Position numbers and translations under genes: made by a program. A model generated the notes under the pieces. That model saw only the letters and a program-made list of their open reading frames with translations. It ran no database searches and was not told where the DNA came from. This document shows positions 1-5,409 of a stretch of DNA of 5,410 nucleotides, piece by piece (position 1 is the first letter of the stretch; each line of letters opens with the position of its first letter). The stretch spans positions 1-5,410 of the forward strand of contig JAISLJ010000184.1 of assembly GCA_031290955.1 (NCBI GenBank), written 5' to 3'. The DNA is from Zoogloeaceae bacterium (GTDB taxonomy: Bacteria; Pseudomonadota; Gammaproteobacteria; Burkholderiales; Rhodocyclaceae).

Positions 1-125
1 GGCAGATCAAGGAGAAAAGGTATGCGGACAAATACCGCGACCAAAACCAGCCGATTTACTTGATCGGGGTGGAATTCGGCAAGGAAGCGCGCAATGTGCT
101 GGATTTTCAGTGGGAGAAGGCATGA
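1..125 (+). CDS. C-terminal end of AAA-ATPase-like / PD-(D/E)XK nuclease protein (DUF1703 type), partial
   Basis: Only the last 40 codons are present; the reading frame starts at base 3 and ends with TGA at 123-125. The peptide contains KRYADKY, then PIYLIGVEF, then KEARNVLDF. This is the characteristic C-terminal pattern of the large AAA-ATPase-like plus PD-(D/E)XK nuclease family (AAA-ATPase_like and PDDEXK_9 domains, formerly DUF1703). In that family the region forms the last strands of the nuclease-like fold. The proteins are typically about 500-600 residues, often multi-copy and accessory; their function is not established, though a role in mobile DNA or defence has been suggested. The ATPase domain and nuclease catalytic residues lie outside the window, so activity cannot be judged. 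No Rho-independent terminator follows the stop. The family call rests on motif memory and is quite firm; the function is unknown. Confidence 0.85.
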   Translation, partial: QIKEKRYADKYRDQNQPIYLIGVEFGKEARNVLDFQWEKA

Positions 126-152
126 GAACGCAAGCGAGACAAGAACAAGAGG

Positions 153-204
153 GGATTGCGCAAAAGGCAATTGCCTTGCGTGAGGAAAACTCCTTGCAAT
201 GACG
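153..204. repeat. Degenerate copy of the palindromic intergenic repeat
   Basis: The segment begins with GGATTGC and ends with CTCCTTGCAATGACGG, resembling the outer parts of the right arm seen at 314-348 and 4871-4905, but the middle is different. It contains the perfect palindrome GGCAATTGCC at 166-175, which recurs at 4718-4727 in the xseA 3' end. It is probably a decayed or hybrid copy of the repeat families found elsewhere in the window. Confidence 0.4.
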
Positions 205-268
205 GTTACTCGGCAGTCAGTAATTTTGCGCACATAAACATACCAAATACGCAAACAACTTCAGGTTG

Positions 269-348
269 CGTCATTCTCCGGGCCGTAGGCCCGTGGCAAT
301 CCAGAAGGCCGTGTGGATTGCCATGTCGCTATGCGCCTCACAATGACG
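269..348. repeat. Full-length inverted repeat element (REP/MITE-like), about 80 bp
   Basis: The left arm (269-303) starts CGTCATT and ends GTGGCAATCCA. The right arm (314-348) starts TGGATTGCC and ends CAATGACG. The outer and inner ends of the two arms are reverse complements, around a 10-bp centre (304-313). The left arm contains a small perfect hairpin, GGGCC-GTA-GGCCC (280-292). The left arm matches 30 of 35 bases with 5047-5081, and the right arm 30 of 35 with 4871-4905. The element encodes nothing. From memory, CATTGCGAGG...GGCAATCC elements of this kind are common between genes in many unrelated bacteria. If transcribed, the whole could fold into a long hairpin. Confidence 0.85.
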
Positions 349-573
349 AAAGTTTGGGGCTTCTCGTCATGGCGGGGCATGGCAGGGGGGCTGGCACTTG
401 CACAAAAATAGGAGCGCGGGTTTACAAACATGACTGTCATACCAAAAAAATCTGCCTCTACGCAAATACCATGCAAAACCAAATGAAATATAGTGTGCTC
501 GCCCTGCTGATCCCCGCTCCCTGAATTGCGCGGCGCATGAAAATCCGCAACAATTCCACCTTGGCGTGCATCA

Positions 574-580
574 CGGAGCG
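574..580 (+). promoter_or_regulatory. Ribosome binding site of ubiV
   Basis: The sequence ACGGAGC holds a GGAG core 10 bases before the ATG at 589. The spacing is slightly long but acceptable. It supports the ATG at 589, which also matches the conserved N-terminal pattern of UbiV (LGPLLWFWP close to the start). Confidence 0.5.
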
Positions 581-588
581 TATCTCTC

Positions 589-1506
589 ATGACAACCCTT
601 CCCAAGCTGGCCCTGGGGCCGCTGCTCTGGTTCTGGCCCAGGGCCGATGTGCTGGCGTTTTATGCGGAAATGGCCGCGCATCCCGCGCTGGATGTGCTTT
701 ATCTCGGCGAAGTCGTCTGCGCTCGTCGCCAGCAGATGCGCCTTGATGACTGGCTGGCGCTGGCGCGCGACCTCGTTCGTTCCGGAAAGGAAGTGCGCTT
801 TTCCGCGCAGGCGCTCCTGGAATCGGAATCCGACCTGAAGGCGCTCCGGCGGCTGTTCGATGAATGCGCCGCAGGCCATTTCACCGTGGAGGCCAACGAC
901 CTGGGCGCAGTGAGCCTTGCCATCGAGCGCCAGCTTCCCTTCGTCTGCGGCCCGCATCTGAACATCTACAACGAGGAAACCCTGGCCTGGCACGCCCGGC
1001 AAGGCGCTGTCGGCTGGACGCCGCCCCTGGAAGCCTCGCGGGAAATGGTCGCACGCATCCACGAGAGGCGTCCGACCGGAATGGCGACCGAGGTCTTCGT
1101 CTTCGGGAAACTGCCGCTTGCCTTTTCCGCCCGCTGCTTCACCGCCCGCTACTACGACCTCAACAAGGACGATTGCCGTTTTCGCTGCCTGGAGCATCCG
1201 CAAGGCTTGCTGGTGAAGACCCGGGAAAACCAACCCTTCCTCACCATCAATGGCATTCAAACCATGTCGGGGCAAACCCAGAATCTCATCGGCGCGCTTG
1301 CCGACCTGCATACCCTGGGGATCGAGATCCTGCGGCTCTCGCCGCATCCGGGGATCATGCCCGTCGTCCTCGATGCCTTTGATGCCGCCCGTCGCGGCGC
1401 CTCCGTCAGCCTCCCCGAAACGCTCGCGGGCGAGGAAGGTTTCTGCAATGGCTATTGGCTGGGCGAGCCGGGAATTGTCTGGAAACCGGCCTGGAAAGCG
1501 GCATGA
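589..1506 (+). CDS. ubiV: UbiV, U32-family protein of O2-independent ubiquinone biosynthesis
   Basis: The 305-residue protein closely follows E. coli UbiV (YhbV, about 290 residues). Shared landmarks are LGPLLWFWP (9-17), YLGEVVCARR (38-47), EANDLG (101-106), LPLAFSARCFTAR (175-187), KDDCRFRC (193-200), NGIQTMSG (221-228), RLSPHPG (249-255) and CNGYW (286-290). UbiV binds a 4Fe-4S cluster and works as a heterodimer with UbiU to hydroxylate the ubiquinone ring without O2, with prephenate as oxygen donor and the lipid carrier UbiT as helper. The four cluster cysteines known in E. coli (C39, C180, C193, C197) have equivalents here at C44, C183, C196 and C200, with the last three spacings identical, so the cluster site looks intact. 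UbiU and UbiT are not adjacent, unlike the common ubiUV arrangement. The gene converges with the FAD hydroxylase gene, 15 bp separating the stops. The name is recalled from family motifs and is firm. Confidence 0.95.
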   Translation: MTTLPKLALGPLLWFWPRADVLAFYAEMAAHPALDVLYLGEVVCARRQQMRLDDWLALARDLVRSGKEVRFSAQALLESESDLKALRRLFDECAAGHFTVEANDLGAVSLAIERQLPFVCGPHLNIYNEETLAWHARQGAVGWTPPLEASREMVARIHERRPTGMATEVFVFGKLPLAFSARCFTARYYDLNKDDCRFRCLEHPQGLLVKTRENQPFLTINGIQTMSGQTQNLIGALADLHTLGIEILRLSPHPGIMPVVLDAFDAARRGASVSLPETLAGEEGFCNGYWLGEPGIVWKPAWKAA

Positions 1507-1521
1507 TCCGCCGGGAGCGCG

Positions 1522-2727
1522 TCAGAGCGCGCCCAGCGCGTAACGCGCCAGCAGGTTCTTGAGTGGGGAAACGCGGTTGGCGAGTGCCAGTCCCGCGTTG
1601 CGCAAAAGGGGGAAAGCGAGCGTTCCGGCGCGAAACAGACGCCGCAGGGCATCCGTCGTCCGCTGCATGAGGAGGATTTCTTCCTTCCGGGCGCGCGCGT
1701 AGCGCATCAGGAAGCGTTCCGCGCCGATATCCTGCCAGGCTGGCGTTTTCAGGAGCAGTTCGGCCAGGATGCGGGCATCCTGAAAACCAAGGTTGACGCC
1801 ATGCCCGGAAAGAGGATGGATGCCGTGCCCGGCGTCGCCAACCAGCGCCAGGCGATGCTGGACGATCTCCGGCACGCGAATGAGGCGCAGGGGAAAAGCC
1901 GTGGCGGGCGTGATCGTCGTCAGCCGCCCCAGAACATGGCCTCCGGCTTGGGCGACCCGCTCGGCCAAGGCTGCGGGGGAAAGGGCGCACAGCGCGTCGG
2001 CATGTTCGTCCGGAGTCGACCAGACAATCGAGATTCGTTCCCCCGGCAGCGGCAGGTAGGCCAGCACGCCATCCTCGCGGAACCATTGCCAGGCGATTCC
2101 CCGGTGCGGCTGTTCCGTCGTGAAGTTGGCGACCACGCCCTTCTCGCCGTAGCAAGTCGTGACGGCCTTCAGCCCGGTCTGCGCGCGCACCCAGGAATCC
2201 CGACCATCCGCGCCCACCACGAGACGAGCGGAAAGCCGTTCTCCGCCGGTGAGGGTCAACGTTGCCGCTTCAGGACGAATTTCCAGCGCCTCGGGCGAGG
2301 CCGGGCAAAAACGGGTCAGGTTGGCTTGGCGCTTGATCCCTTCCCAAAGTTCACAGGCGATGAGGGAGGATTCCAGAATCCAGCCCAGTTCGGAAACTCC
2401 GGTCTCGAAGGCGGAAAAGCCAAGTTCGCCGCCGAGATCGCCAAACACCCGCATGGCGGCAATGGGCGCGATGCGCGCATGCGCCAGATGTTCCCAAGCG
2501 CCAATTTTCCCAAGAAAAGCGGCATTTGCCGGGCTGACGGCATAGATGCGCGCATCCCACCCTTCCGGGCGCACCGGCGGCGGCGCGCTTTCAACCAAGG
2601 CAATGGAAAGCGGACTCGTCGAGAGTGCCGCAGCAAGGCTCGCGCCTGCAAGCCCGCCGCCCACAATGGCAAGATCAAAGCGTCTCGCCGAAGGCTGTCC
2701 CGCAGACGGTCCTGCGGACGGCAACAT
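1522..2727 (-). CDS. UbiH/UbiF/VisC/COQ6-family FAD-dependent ubiquinone-biosynthesis hydroxylase
   Basis: The chosen ATG (2727) gives 401 residues, close to the family norm of about 390-400. Three FAD-binding signatures are present: the Rossmann motif FDLAIVGGGLAG (17-28) with the ribose-binding Glu at 46; the DG motif LVVGADGRDSWVR (169-181); and the GD motif LVGDAGHGIHPLSGHG (about 295-310) followed by NLGFQDAR. Proteins of this group use O2 and NAD(P)H to hydroxylate the ubiquinone ring at C1, C5 or C6, usually within a membrane-associated Ubi complex. Which position this one modifies cannot be told from the sequence, so no gene symbol is given. The start is uncertain: the frame is open upstream and has a TTG (2784), a GTG (2775) and the ATG (2727), all inside a 15-nt tandem repeat. 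A GGAAAGGA stretch lies just before the TTG. Starts above 2818 would overlap rpsT in another frame and are unlikely. The gene lies just downstream of rpsT on the same strand and may be cotranscribed with it. Confidence 0.9.
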   Translation of the reverse strand: MLPSAGPSAGQPSARRFDLAIVGGGLAGASLAAALSTSPLSIALVESAPPPVRPEGWDARIYAVSPANAAFLGKIGAWEHLAHARIAPIAAMRVFGDLGGELGFSAFETGVSELGWILESSLIACELWEGIKRQANLTRFCPASPEALEIRPEAATLTLTGGERLSARLVVGADGRDSWVRAQTGLKAVTTCYGEKGVVANFTTEQPHRGIAWQWFREDGVLAYLPLPGERISIVWSTPDEHADALCALSPAALAERVAQAGGHVLGRLTTITPATAFPLRLIRVPEIVQHRLALVGDAGHGIHPLSGHGVNLGFQDARILAELLLKTPAWQDIGAERFLMRYARARKEEILLMQRTTDALRRLFRAGTLAFPLLRNAGLALANRVSPLKNLLARYALGAL

Positions 2728-2784
2728 TGCGGACGACAGTCCTGCGGATGGCAATATTGCGGGCTGCGCGATCACGGACGGCAA
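2680..2784 (-). repeat. 15-nt tandem repeat array at the 5' end of the FAD hydroxylase gene
   Basis: Read on the minus strand, 2784 down to 2680 divides into seven 15-base units with consensus TTGCCGTCCGCAGGA. The best are 2724-2710 (exact consensus), 2754-2740 (one mismatch) and 2739-2725; 2784-2770 is partial, and 2769-2755, 2709-2695 and 2694-2680 are more degenerate. In the gene frame this gives five-residue steps (LPSAG, LSSAM, LPSAG), a low-complexity Ser/Pro/Ala/Gly stretch just before the FAD domain. The exact consensus unit occurs again at 4708-4722 near the end of xseA. The unit contains the small perfect hairpin GTCC-TGC-GGAC. Confidence 0.8.
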
Positions 2785-2815
2785 TTTTCCTTTCCCCCGC
2801 CGGACGGAGAAAAGC

Positions 2816-3094
2816 TCAGGCGGAGGCCGAAGCCGAGAGCGCCTTGATCTGGGCGGAGAGGCGGCTTTTGTGCCGCGCAGCCTTGTTCTTGTGGATGATT
2901 TTCTTGTCCGCGATCCGGTCAATGACGGATACGGATTCCCGGAACACGTTCTGGGCGACGGTCTTGTCGCCTGCGGCAACAGCCTGCCGCACGCGCTTCA
3001 CAGCGGTGCGCAGCGTGGAACGCAGGCTGGCATTGCGCGCGCGCGTCTTGAGCGTTTGACGGGCGCGCTTTCTGGCTTGTGCACTATTGGCCAT
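2816..3094 (-). CDS. rpsT: Small ribosomal subunit protein S20 (bS20)
   Basis: The 92-residue, very basic protein starts MANSAQARKRARQ and contains LRTAVKRVRQAVAAGD (28-43) and DKKIIHKNKAARHKSRL (63-79), the standard S20 signatures. The usual length is about 86-90; the extra residues are a short Ala/Ser tail. S20 binds 16S rRNA early in 30S assembly and forms a three-helix bundle along helix 44. The start is the ATG at 3094 (the family begins MANxxxAxKR), although the frame is open further upstream. The Shine-Dalgarno is weak (GGGA seven bases before the ATG), which may relate to the translational autoregulation known for S20 in E. coli. A clear promoter lies about 35-65 bp upstream. No good terminator follows the stop, so transcription may run on into the hydroxylase gene. 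Confidence 0.97.
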   Translation of the reverse strand: MANSAQARKRARQTLKTRARNASLRSTLRTAVKRVRQAVAAGDKTVAQNVFRESVSVIDRIADKKIIHKNKAARHKSRLSAQIKALSASASA

Positions 3095-3129
3095 AGAAAT
3101 CCCAATTCGGTGGAAAAATGAAGGGCGCG

Positions 3130-3158
3130 ATTCTAATCCCGGAACGCAGGAAACGCAA
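3130..3158 (-). promoter_or_regulatory. Probable sigma-70 promoter of rpsT
   Basis: On the minus strand TTGCGT (3158-3153) is followed after exactly 17 bases by TAGAAT (3135-3130), which matches TATAAT at five of six positions. This gives a leader of about 30 bases before the rpsT ATG. The position, spacing and strand fit a ribosomal protein gene; no experimental support is available. Confidence 0.6.
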
Positions 3159-3249
3159 GCCGCTTCTTCGCGTGTATCGCTTCCGGGGGGACGGAAGGAT
3201 CGGCATGGATGCAGGCGGGTCGTGAAAACCATCCGGCACGACTCTGGGT

Positions 3250-3267
3250 GCGCAATGCCAATTGCGC
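3250..3267. repeat. Perfect hairpin between rpsT and xseA
   Basis: GCGCAAT (3250-3256) and ATTGCGC (3261-3267) form a 7-bp perfect stem with a GCCA loop. No T-run follows on either strand, so it is not a typical terminator. It could be a regulator site for the divergent pair or a repeat remnant. Confidence 0.5.
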
Positions 3268-3284
3268 GGAAAGGGTGTGCGGCT

Positions 3285-3308
3285 TTGCCATCCCTTGGGC
3301 GATGGCAA
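3285..3308. repeat. Perfect 8-bp-stem inverted repeat upstream of xseA
   Basis: TTGCCATC (3285-3292) and GATGGCAA (3301-3308) are perfect inverted repeats around the 8-base spacer CCTTGGGC. The element lies 70-95 bp before the xseA ATG and lacks a T-tract. An operator or a small REP-like element are both possible. Confidence 0.5.
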
Positions 3309-3378
3309 GACGCCGGTGCTCTAGGGTAGACTTCCCCCTTCCCCTTTTTCCTGATTGCAGCCCGCAAAACCAAAACAC

Positions 3379-4788
3379 ATGACACAGAGCATTCCCCAGA
3401 TGGACCCGGCGCTCGTCGTTGGCGTCGGCGAATTGAACCGGATGGCGCGGCGCTTGCTGGAAGGGAATCTGCCGCTCCTGTGGGTGGCGGGCGAGATTTC
3501 CGGTTTTACCCGCGCCGCGTCCGGACATCTGTATTTCGTCCTGAAGGATGATGCGGCACAGGCGCGCTGTGTGCTCTGGCGCAACAAGGCCGCCCTGCTG
3601 AGTTTTCGTCCCGAGAACGGCCAGAAGGTCGAGGCGCGCGCGCATGTGACGCTGTTCGAGGCGCGTGGCGACTATCAGCTTGATGTGGAAACCCTGCGTC
3701 TTGCCGGGCAGGGAGCACTCTTCGAGCGTTTCCTCGCACTGAAGGCAAAGCTCGCTGCGGAAGGGCTGTTCCGTCCGGAGAGAAAACGGCCCTTGCCGCC
3801 TTTCGTCCGGCATCTGGCGCTGGTCACGAGTCCCAGGGCGGCGGCCCTGCAAGACGTGCTCGCCACGCTGGCCCGCCGCGCCCCGCATGTGCGGGTCACA
3901 CTCTTTCCCACCGCCGTGCAGGGAGAAGGCGCGGCGACGGAGATTGCCGCCGCGCTCGCCCAGGCCGCCGCTTCCGGGCAGGATCTGATCCTCCTGTGCC
4001 GGGGCGGCGGCGGCATGGAGGATTTGTGGGCCTTCAACGAGGAGCGCGTCGCCCGCGCCATCGCGGCCTCCCGCCTGCCGGTGGTTTGCGGCGTCGGGCA
4101 CGAGACCGATTTCACCATCGCCGATTTCGTCGCCGACCTGCGCGCGCCCACGCCCACCGCCGCCGCCGAACTGGCCGCGCCCGACCGCCGCGCCCTGCTC
4201 CTGCGTCTGGCGGAAATCCAGGCGCGGCTATTGCGCCGGACGGAAACCTGCCTGCGCCAGTGGGAAGCGCGGCTGGATCATCTCGCGGCGCGCCTGCCTT
4301 CTCCCACCCGGCAACTCGCCTTGCGCCGGGCGCGGCTTGCCGGTTTGCAGGCGCGGCTTTGTCCTGCGGGCCGCTTCTGCCTGGATGGCGCGGCGCGCCG
4401 CCAGCAGGCGCTTGCCCATCGTCTGGAACGCGCCCGACCCGCGCTCGCCGCGCAGGAGGAAATCCTGGCGCGTCTCGCGCTCCGTCTCGCGCACGCCGGA
4501 CGATCCGGCATACGGGCGCAAGACGGGCATCTGGAGCGCCTCGCCTCCGGCCTGCGCGGCCTGGATCCCCTGGCGGTACTCGCGCGCGGCTATGCCGTGG
4601 CGCGGGACGCAACAGGACACATCGTGCGCAACGCCACATCCCTGAAACCCGGAGACGCGCTGCAACTGGAATTCCACCACGGCAAAGCGCAGGCGCGCAT
4701 CGAGTCGTCCTGCGGACGGCAATTGCCCTGCGGGCAAGTACAACCACAGTTGCCGCTGGAGGAAGACACGGGGGATACGGCATCGTGA
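3379..4788 (+). CDS. xseA: Exodeoxyribonuclease VII large subunit
   Basis: The 469-residue protein is a near-typical XseA (E. coli 456). Order: N-terminal OB-fold DNA-binding domain (about 10-107, with LWVAGEISGF and GHLYFVLKD); a linker GLFRPERKRPLP (129-140); the catalytic core with VTSPRAAALQDVL (149-161), LFPTAVQGEGA (175-185), LCRGGGGMEDLWAFN (206-220) and GVGHETDFTIADFVADLRAPTPTAAAELA (238-266); a long charged helical region (about 270-390); and a closing GYAVARD...LKPGDALQLEF segment (404-432). With the small subunit XseB it degrades single-stranded DNA from both ends into oligonucleotides in the cytoplasm. xseB is not in the window. The ATG at 3379 is chosen because the family begins shortly before VGELNR; an in-frame TTG at 3355 is an alternative. 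No Shine-Dalgarno is seen. The tail (443-453, SSCGRQLPCGQ) is encoded by two 15-nt repeat units and looks like an added extension. Confidence 0.96.
   Translation: MTQSIPQMDPALVVGVGELNRMARRLLEGNLPLLWVAGEISGFTRAASGHLYFVLKDDAAQARCVLWRNKAALLSFRPENGQKVEARAHVTLFEARGDYQLDVETLRLAGQGALFERFLALKAKLAAEGLFRPERKRPLPPFVRHLALVTSPRAAALQDVLATLARRAPHVRVTLFPTAVQGEGAATEIAAALAQAAASGQDLILLCRGGGGMEDLWAFNEERVARAIAASRLPVVCGVGHETDFTIADFVADLRAPTPTAAAELAAPDRRALLLRLAEIQARLLRRTETCLRQWEARLDHLAARLPSPTRQLALRRARLAGLQARLCPAGRFCLDGAARRQQALAHRLERARPALAAQEEILARLALRLAHAGRSGIRAQDGHLERLASGLRGLDPLAVLARGYAVARDATGHIVRNATSLKPGDALQLEFHHGKAQARIESSCGRQLPCGQVQPQLPLEEDTGDTAS
4706..4737. repeat. Two 15-nt repeat units forming paired hairpins at the 3' end of xseA
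   Basis: TCCTGCGGACGGCAA (4708-4722) is followed directly by the related TTGCCCTGCGGGCAA (4723-4737). Two consecutive perfect hairpins result: CGTCC-TGC-GGACG (4706-4718) and TTGCCC-TGC-GGGCAA (4723-4737). The palindrome GGCAATTGCC (4718-4727) bridges them. Sixteen bases, 4707-4722, are identical to 2709-2724 in the array ahead of the FAD hydroxylase gene. The units stay in frame in xseA. Confidence 0.75.
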
Positions 4789-4793
4789 AGACA

Positions 4794-4811
4794 TATGCGG
4801 CGCTTCGCGCC
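4794..4811. repeat. 18-nt direct repeat with hairpin core, copy 1
   Basis: TATGCGGCGCTTCGCGCC is identical to 5265-5282. Its core GGCGC-TTC-GCGCC (4799-4811) is a perfect 5-bp hairpin and is the exact reverse complement of 5171-5183 inside the double-hairpin element. It begins six bases after the xseA stop codon. Confidence 0.75.
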
Positions 4812-4870
4812 AGGCGGGAGAGAGAAGCAAGCGGCGCGGACGGGAAGGGCATCCCGCAAATGAAGGCTGG

Positions 4871-4905
4871 TGGATTGCCGCGTCGCTACGCTCCTCGCAA
4901 TGACG
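4871..4905. repeat. Solo right arm of the CATTGCGAGG-type repeat
   Basis: The 35 bases start TGGATTGCCGCGTCGC and end CTCCTCGCAATGACG. They match 30 of 35 bases with the right arm at 314-348. No left arm sits immediately before it, so it is a half element. Confidence 0.8.
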
Positions 4906-5007
4906 AGGGTTGGAATGCCTCGCCTTCCTTTCTCGTCACGATGAAGGGTTGGGGGTTGGGCGTGTTGTTGCGGGCGGACGTTCCATTCTTGCGACCACGC
5001 CCCACTT

Positions 5008-5040
5008 CGTCATTGCGAGGGCCGAAGTGCGAGGCGTCCA
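5008..5040. repeat. Truncated left arm of the CATTGCGAGG-type repeat
   Basis: It starts CGTCATTGCGAGGGCCGAAG, identical over 20 bases to 5047-5066, then diverges (TGCGAGGCG) and ends in TCCA. It looks like a rearranged or hybrid arm. Confidence 0.75.
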
Positions 5041-5046
5041 AACCCC

Positions 5047-5081
5047 CGTCATTGCGAGGGCCGAAGGCCCGTGGCAATCCA
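5047..5081. repeat. Left arm of the CATTGCGAGG-type repeat
   Basis: This 35-base arm carries the hairpin GGGCC-GAA-GGCCC and ends GTGGCAATCCA. It matches 30 of 35 bases with 269-303; the hairpin stem is unchanged between the copies while a loop base differs. It lies six bases after the truncated arm in the same orientation. Confidence 0.8.
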
Positions 5082-5143
5082 CTTCCACGGTTCGGCGCGA
5101 ATGCGCCCATATTCTTACCCTGCGGCGATTCCCCCGCGCCGTT

Positions 5144-5192
5144 CCCCTCGCCCGCTTGGCGGGAGAGGGTGGCGCGAAGCGCCGGGTGAGGG
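5144..5192. repeat. Double-hairpin intergenic repeat (REP-like)
   Basis: The first hairpin pairs CCCTC (5145-5149) and CCCGC (5151-5155) with GCGGG (5159-5163) and GAGGG (5165-5169), giving ten pairs with one mismatch around a TTG loop. The second is GGCGC-GAA-GCGCC (5171-5183), and GGGTGAGGG closes the element. From memory, elements reading CCCTCACCC...CTCTCCC on the other strand are widespread between genes in proteobacteria. Confidence 0.75.
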
Positions 5193-5264
5193 CGTTCTTC
5201 CATGCGGAGCGCAGCGACGGTAATTTTGCCCAACCTTCCAGCGGAAACAACGCCCAAGGAAAAG

Positions 5265-5282
5265 TATGCGGCGCTTCGCGCC
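5265..5282. repeat. 18-nt direct repeat with hairpin core, copy 2
   Basis: This is identical to 4794-4811 and in the same orientation, 471 bp downstream. The two copies bracket all the other repeats of this intergenic region. Confidence 0.75.
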
Positions 5283-5404
5283 GGAGGGTGCACTCCCTTG
5301 TATCTTCCCCTTGCAGGCCGAAACGGATAGATTCCACCCGTTTGACCGGCCCGGCTGGATAGTTCGTTGCGCCCTTGGAACAGAGATGATTCCGTGAGAG
5401 AGCC

Positions 5405-5409
5405 AGGAG
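5405..5409 (+). promoter_or_regulatory. Possible ribosome binding site of a gene starting beyond the right edge
   Basis: AGGAG lies at the very end of the window after about 120 bp free of repeats. A start codon would have to fall a few bases past 5410, so this is only a guess from position and a perfect Shine-Dalgarno core. Confidence 0.25.

Larger units (their letters stand above)
126..588. other. Gene-free region with repeats and AT-rich patches, upstream of ubiV
   Basis: About 460 bp with no credible gene: the open frames here have no family resemblance and run through the repeats. It holds a degenerate repeat (153-204), a full inverted repeat (269-348), and two AT-rich patches (about 211-265 and 420-495) that contrast with the GC-rich genes. 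The 3' part must contain the ubiV promoter. TATAGT at 489-494 is a fair -10 match without a good -35. TTGCGC (526-531) and AACAAT (549-554), 17 bp apart, are another weak candidate. No canonical FNR box (TTGAT-N4-ATCAA) was seen, although ubiV-type genes may be induced anaerobically. Confidence 0.6.

Noticed and set aside
156..524. 122-residue open frame in the left intergenic region
   Set aside because: It passes straight through the inverted repeat, lacks a ribosome site and resembles no protein family.
571..1347. Long minus-strand open frame opposite ubiV
   Set aside because: It mirrors the codons of ubiV in GC-rich DNA and has no recognisable domain; the same holds for the minus-strand frame at 3133-4101 and others opposite xseA.
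1801..2847. Long plus-strand open frame opposite the FAD hydroxylase
   Set aside because: It is a shadow of the real minus-strand gene, with low-complexity Arg/Gly-rich content and no domain.
2728..2979. N-terminal extension of the FAD hydroxylase up to an ATG at 2979
   Set aside because: It overlaps rpsT on the same strand in another frame, is unlike any hydroxylase N-terminus, and would make the protein 84 residues too long.
3095..3385. N-terminal extension of S20 upstream of 3094
   Set aside because: The S20 family starts exactly at MANSAQARKR, and the promoter of rpsT lies inside the putative extension.
4799..4811. Rho-independent terminator after xseA
   Set aside because: The hairpin is perfect but has only five pairs and no T-tract follows; it also recurs as part of a repeat.
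4871..5081. CRISPR array
   Set aside because: The repeated arms vary in orientation and length and are not regularly spaced with unique spacers.
3996..5189. 397-residue plus-strand open frame overlapping the end of xseA and the repeats
   Set aside because: It is an Arg/Ala/Pro-rich alternate frame of xseA that runs on through intergenic repeats.
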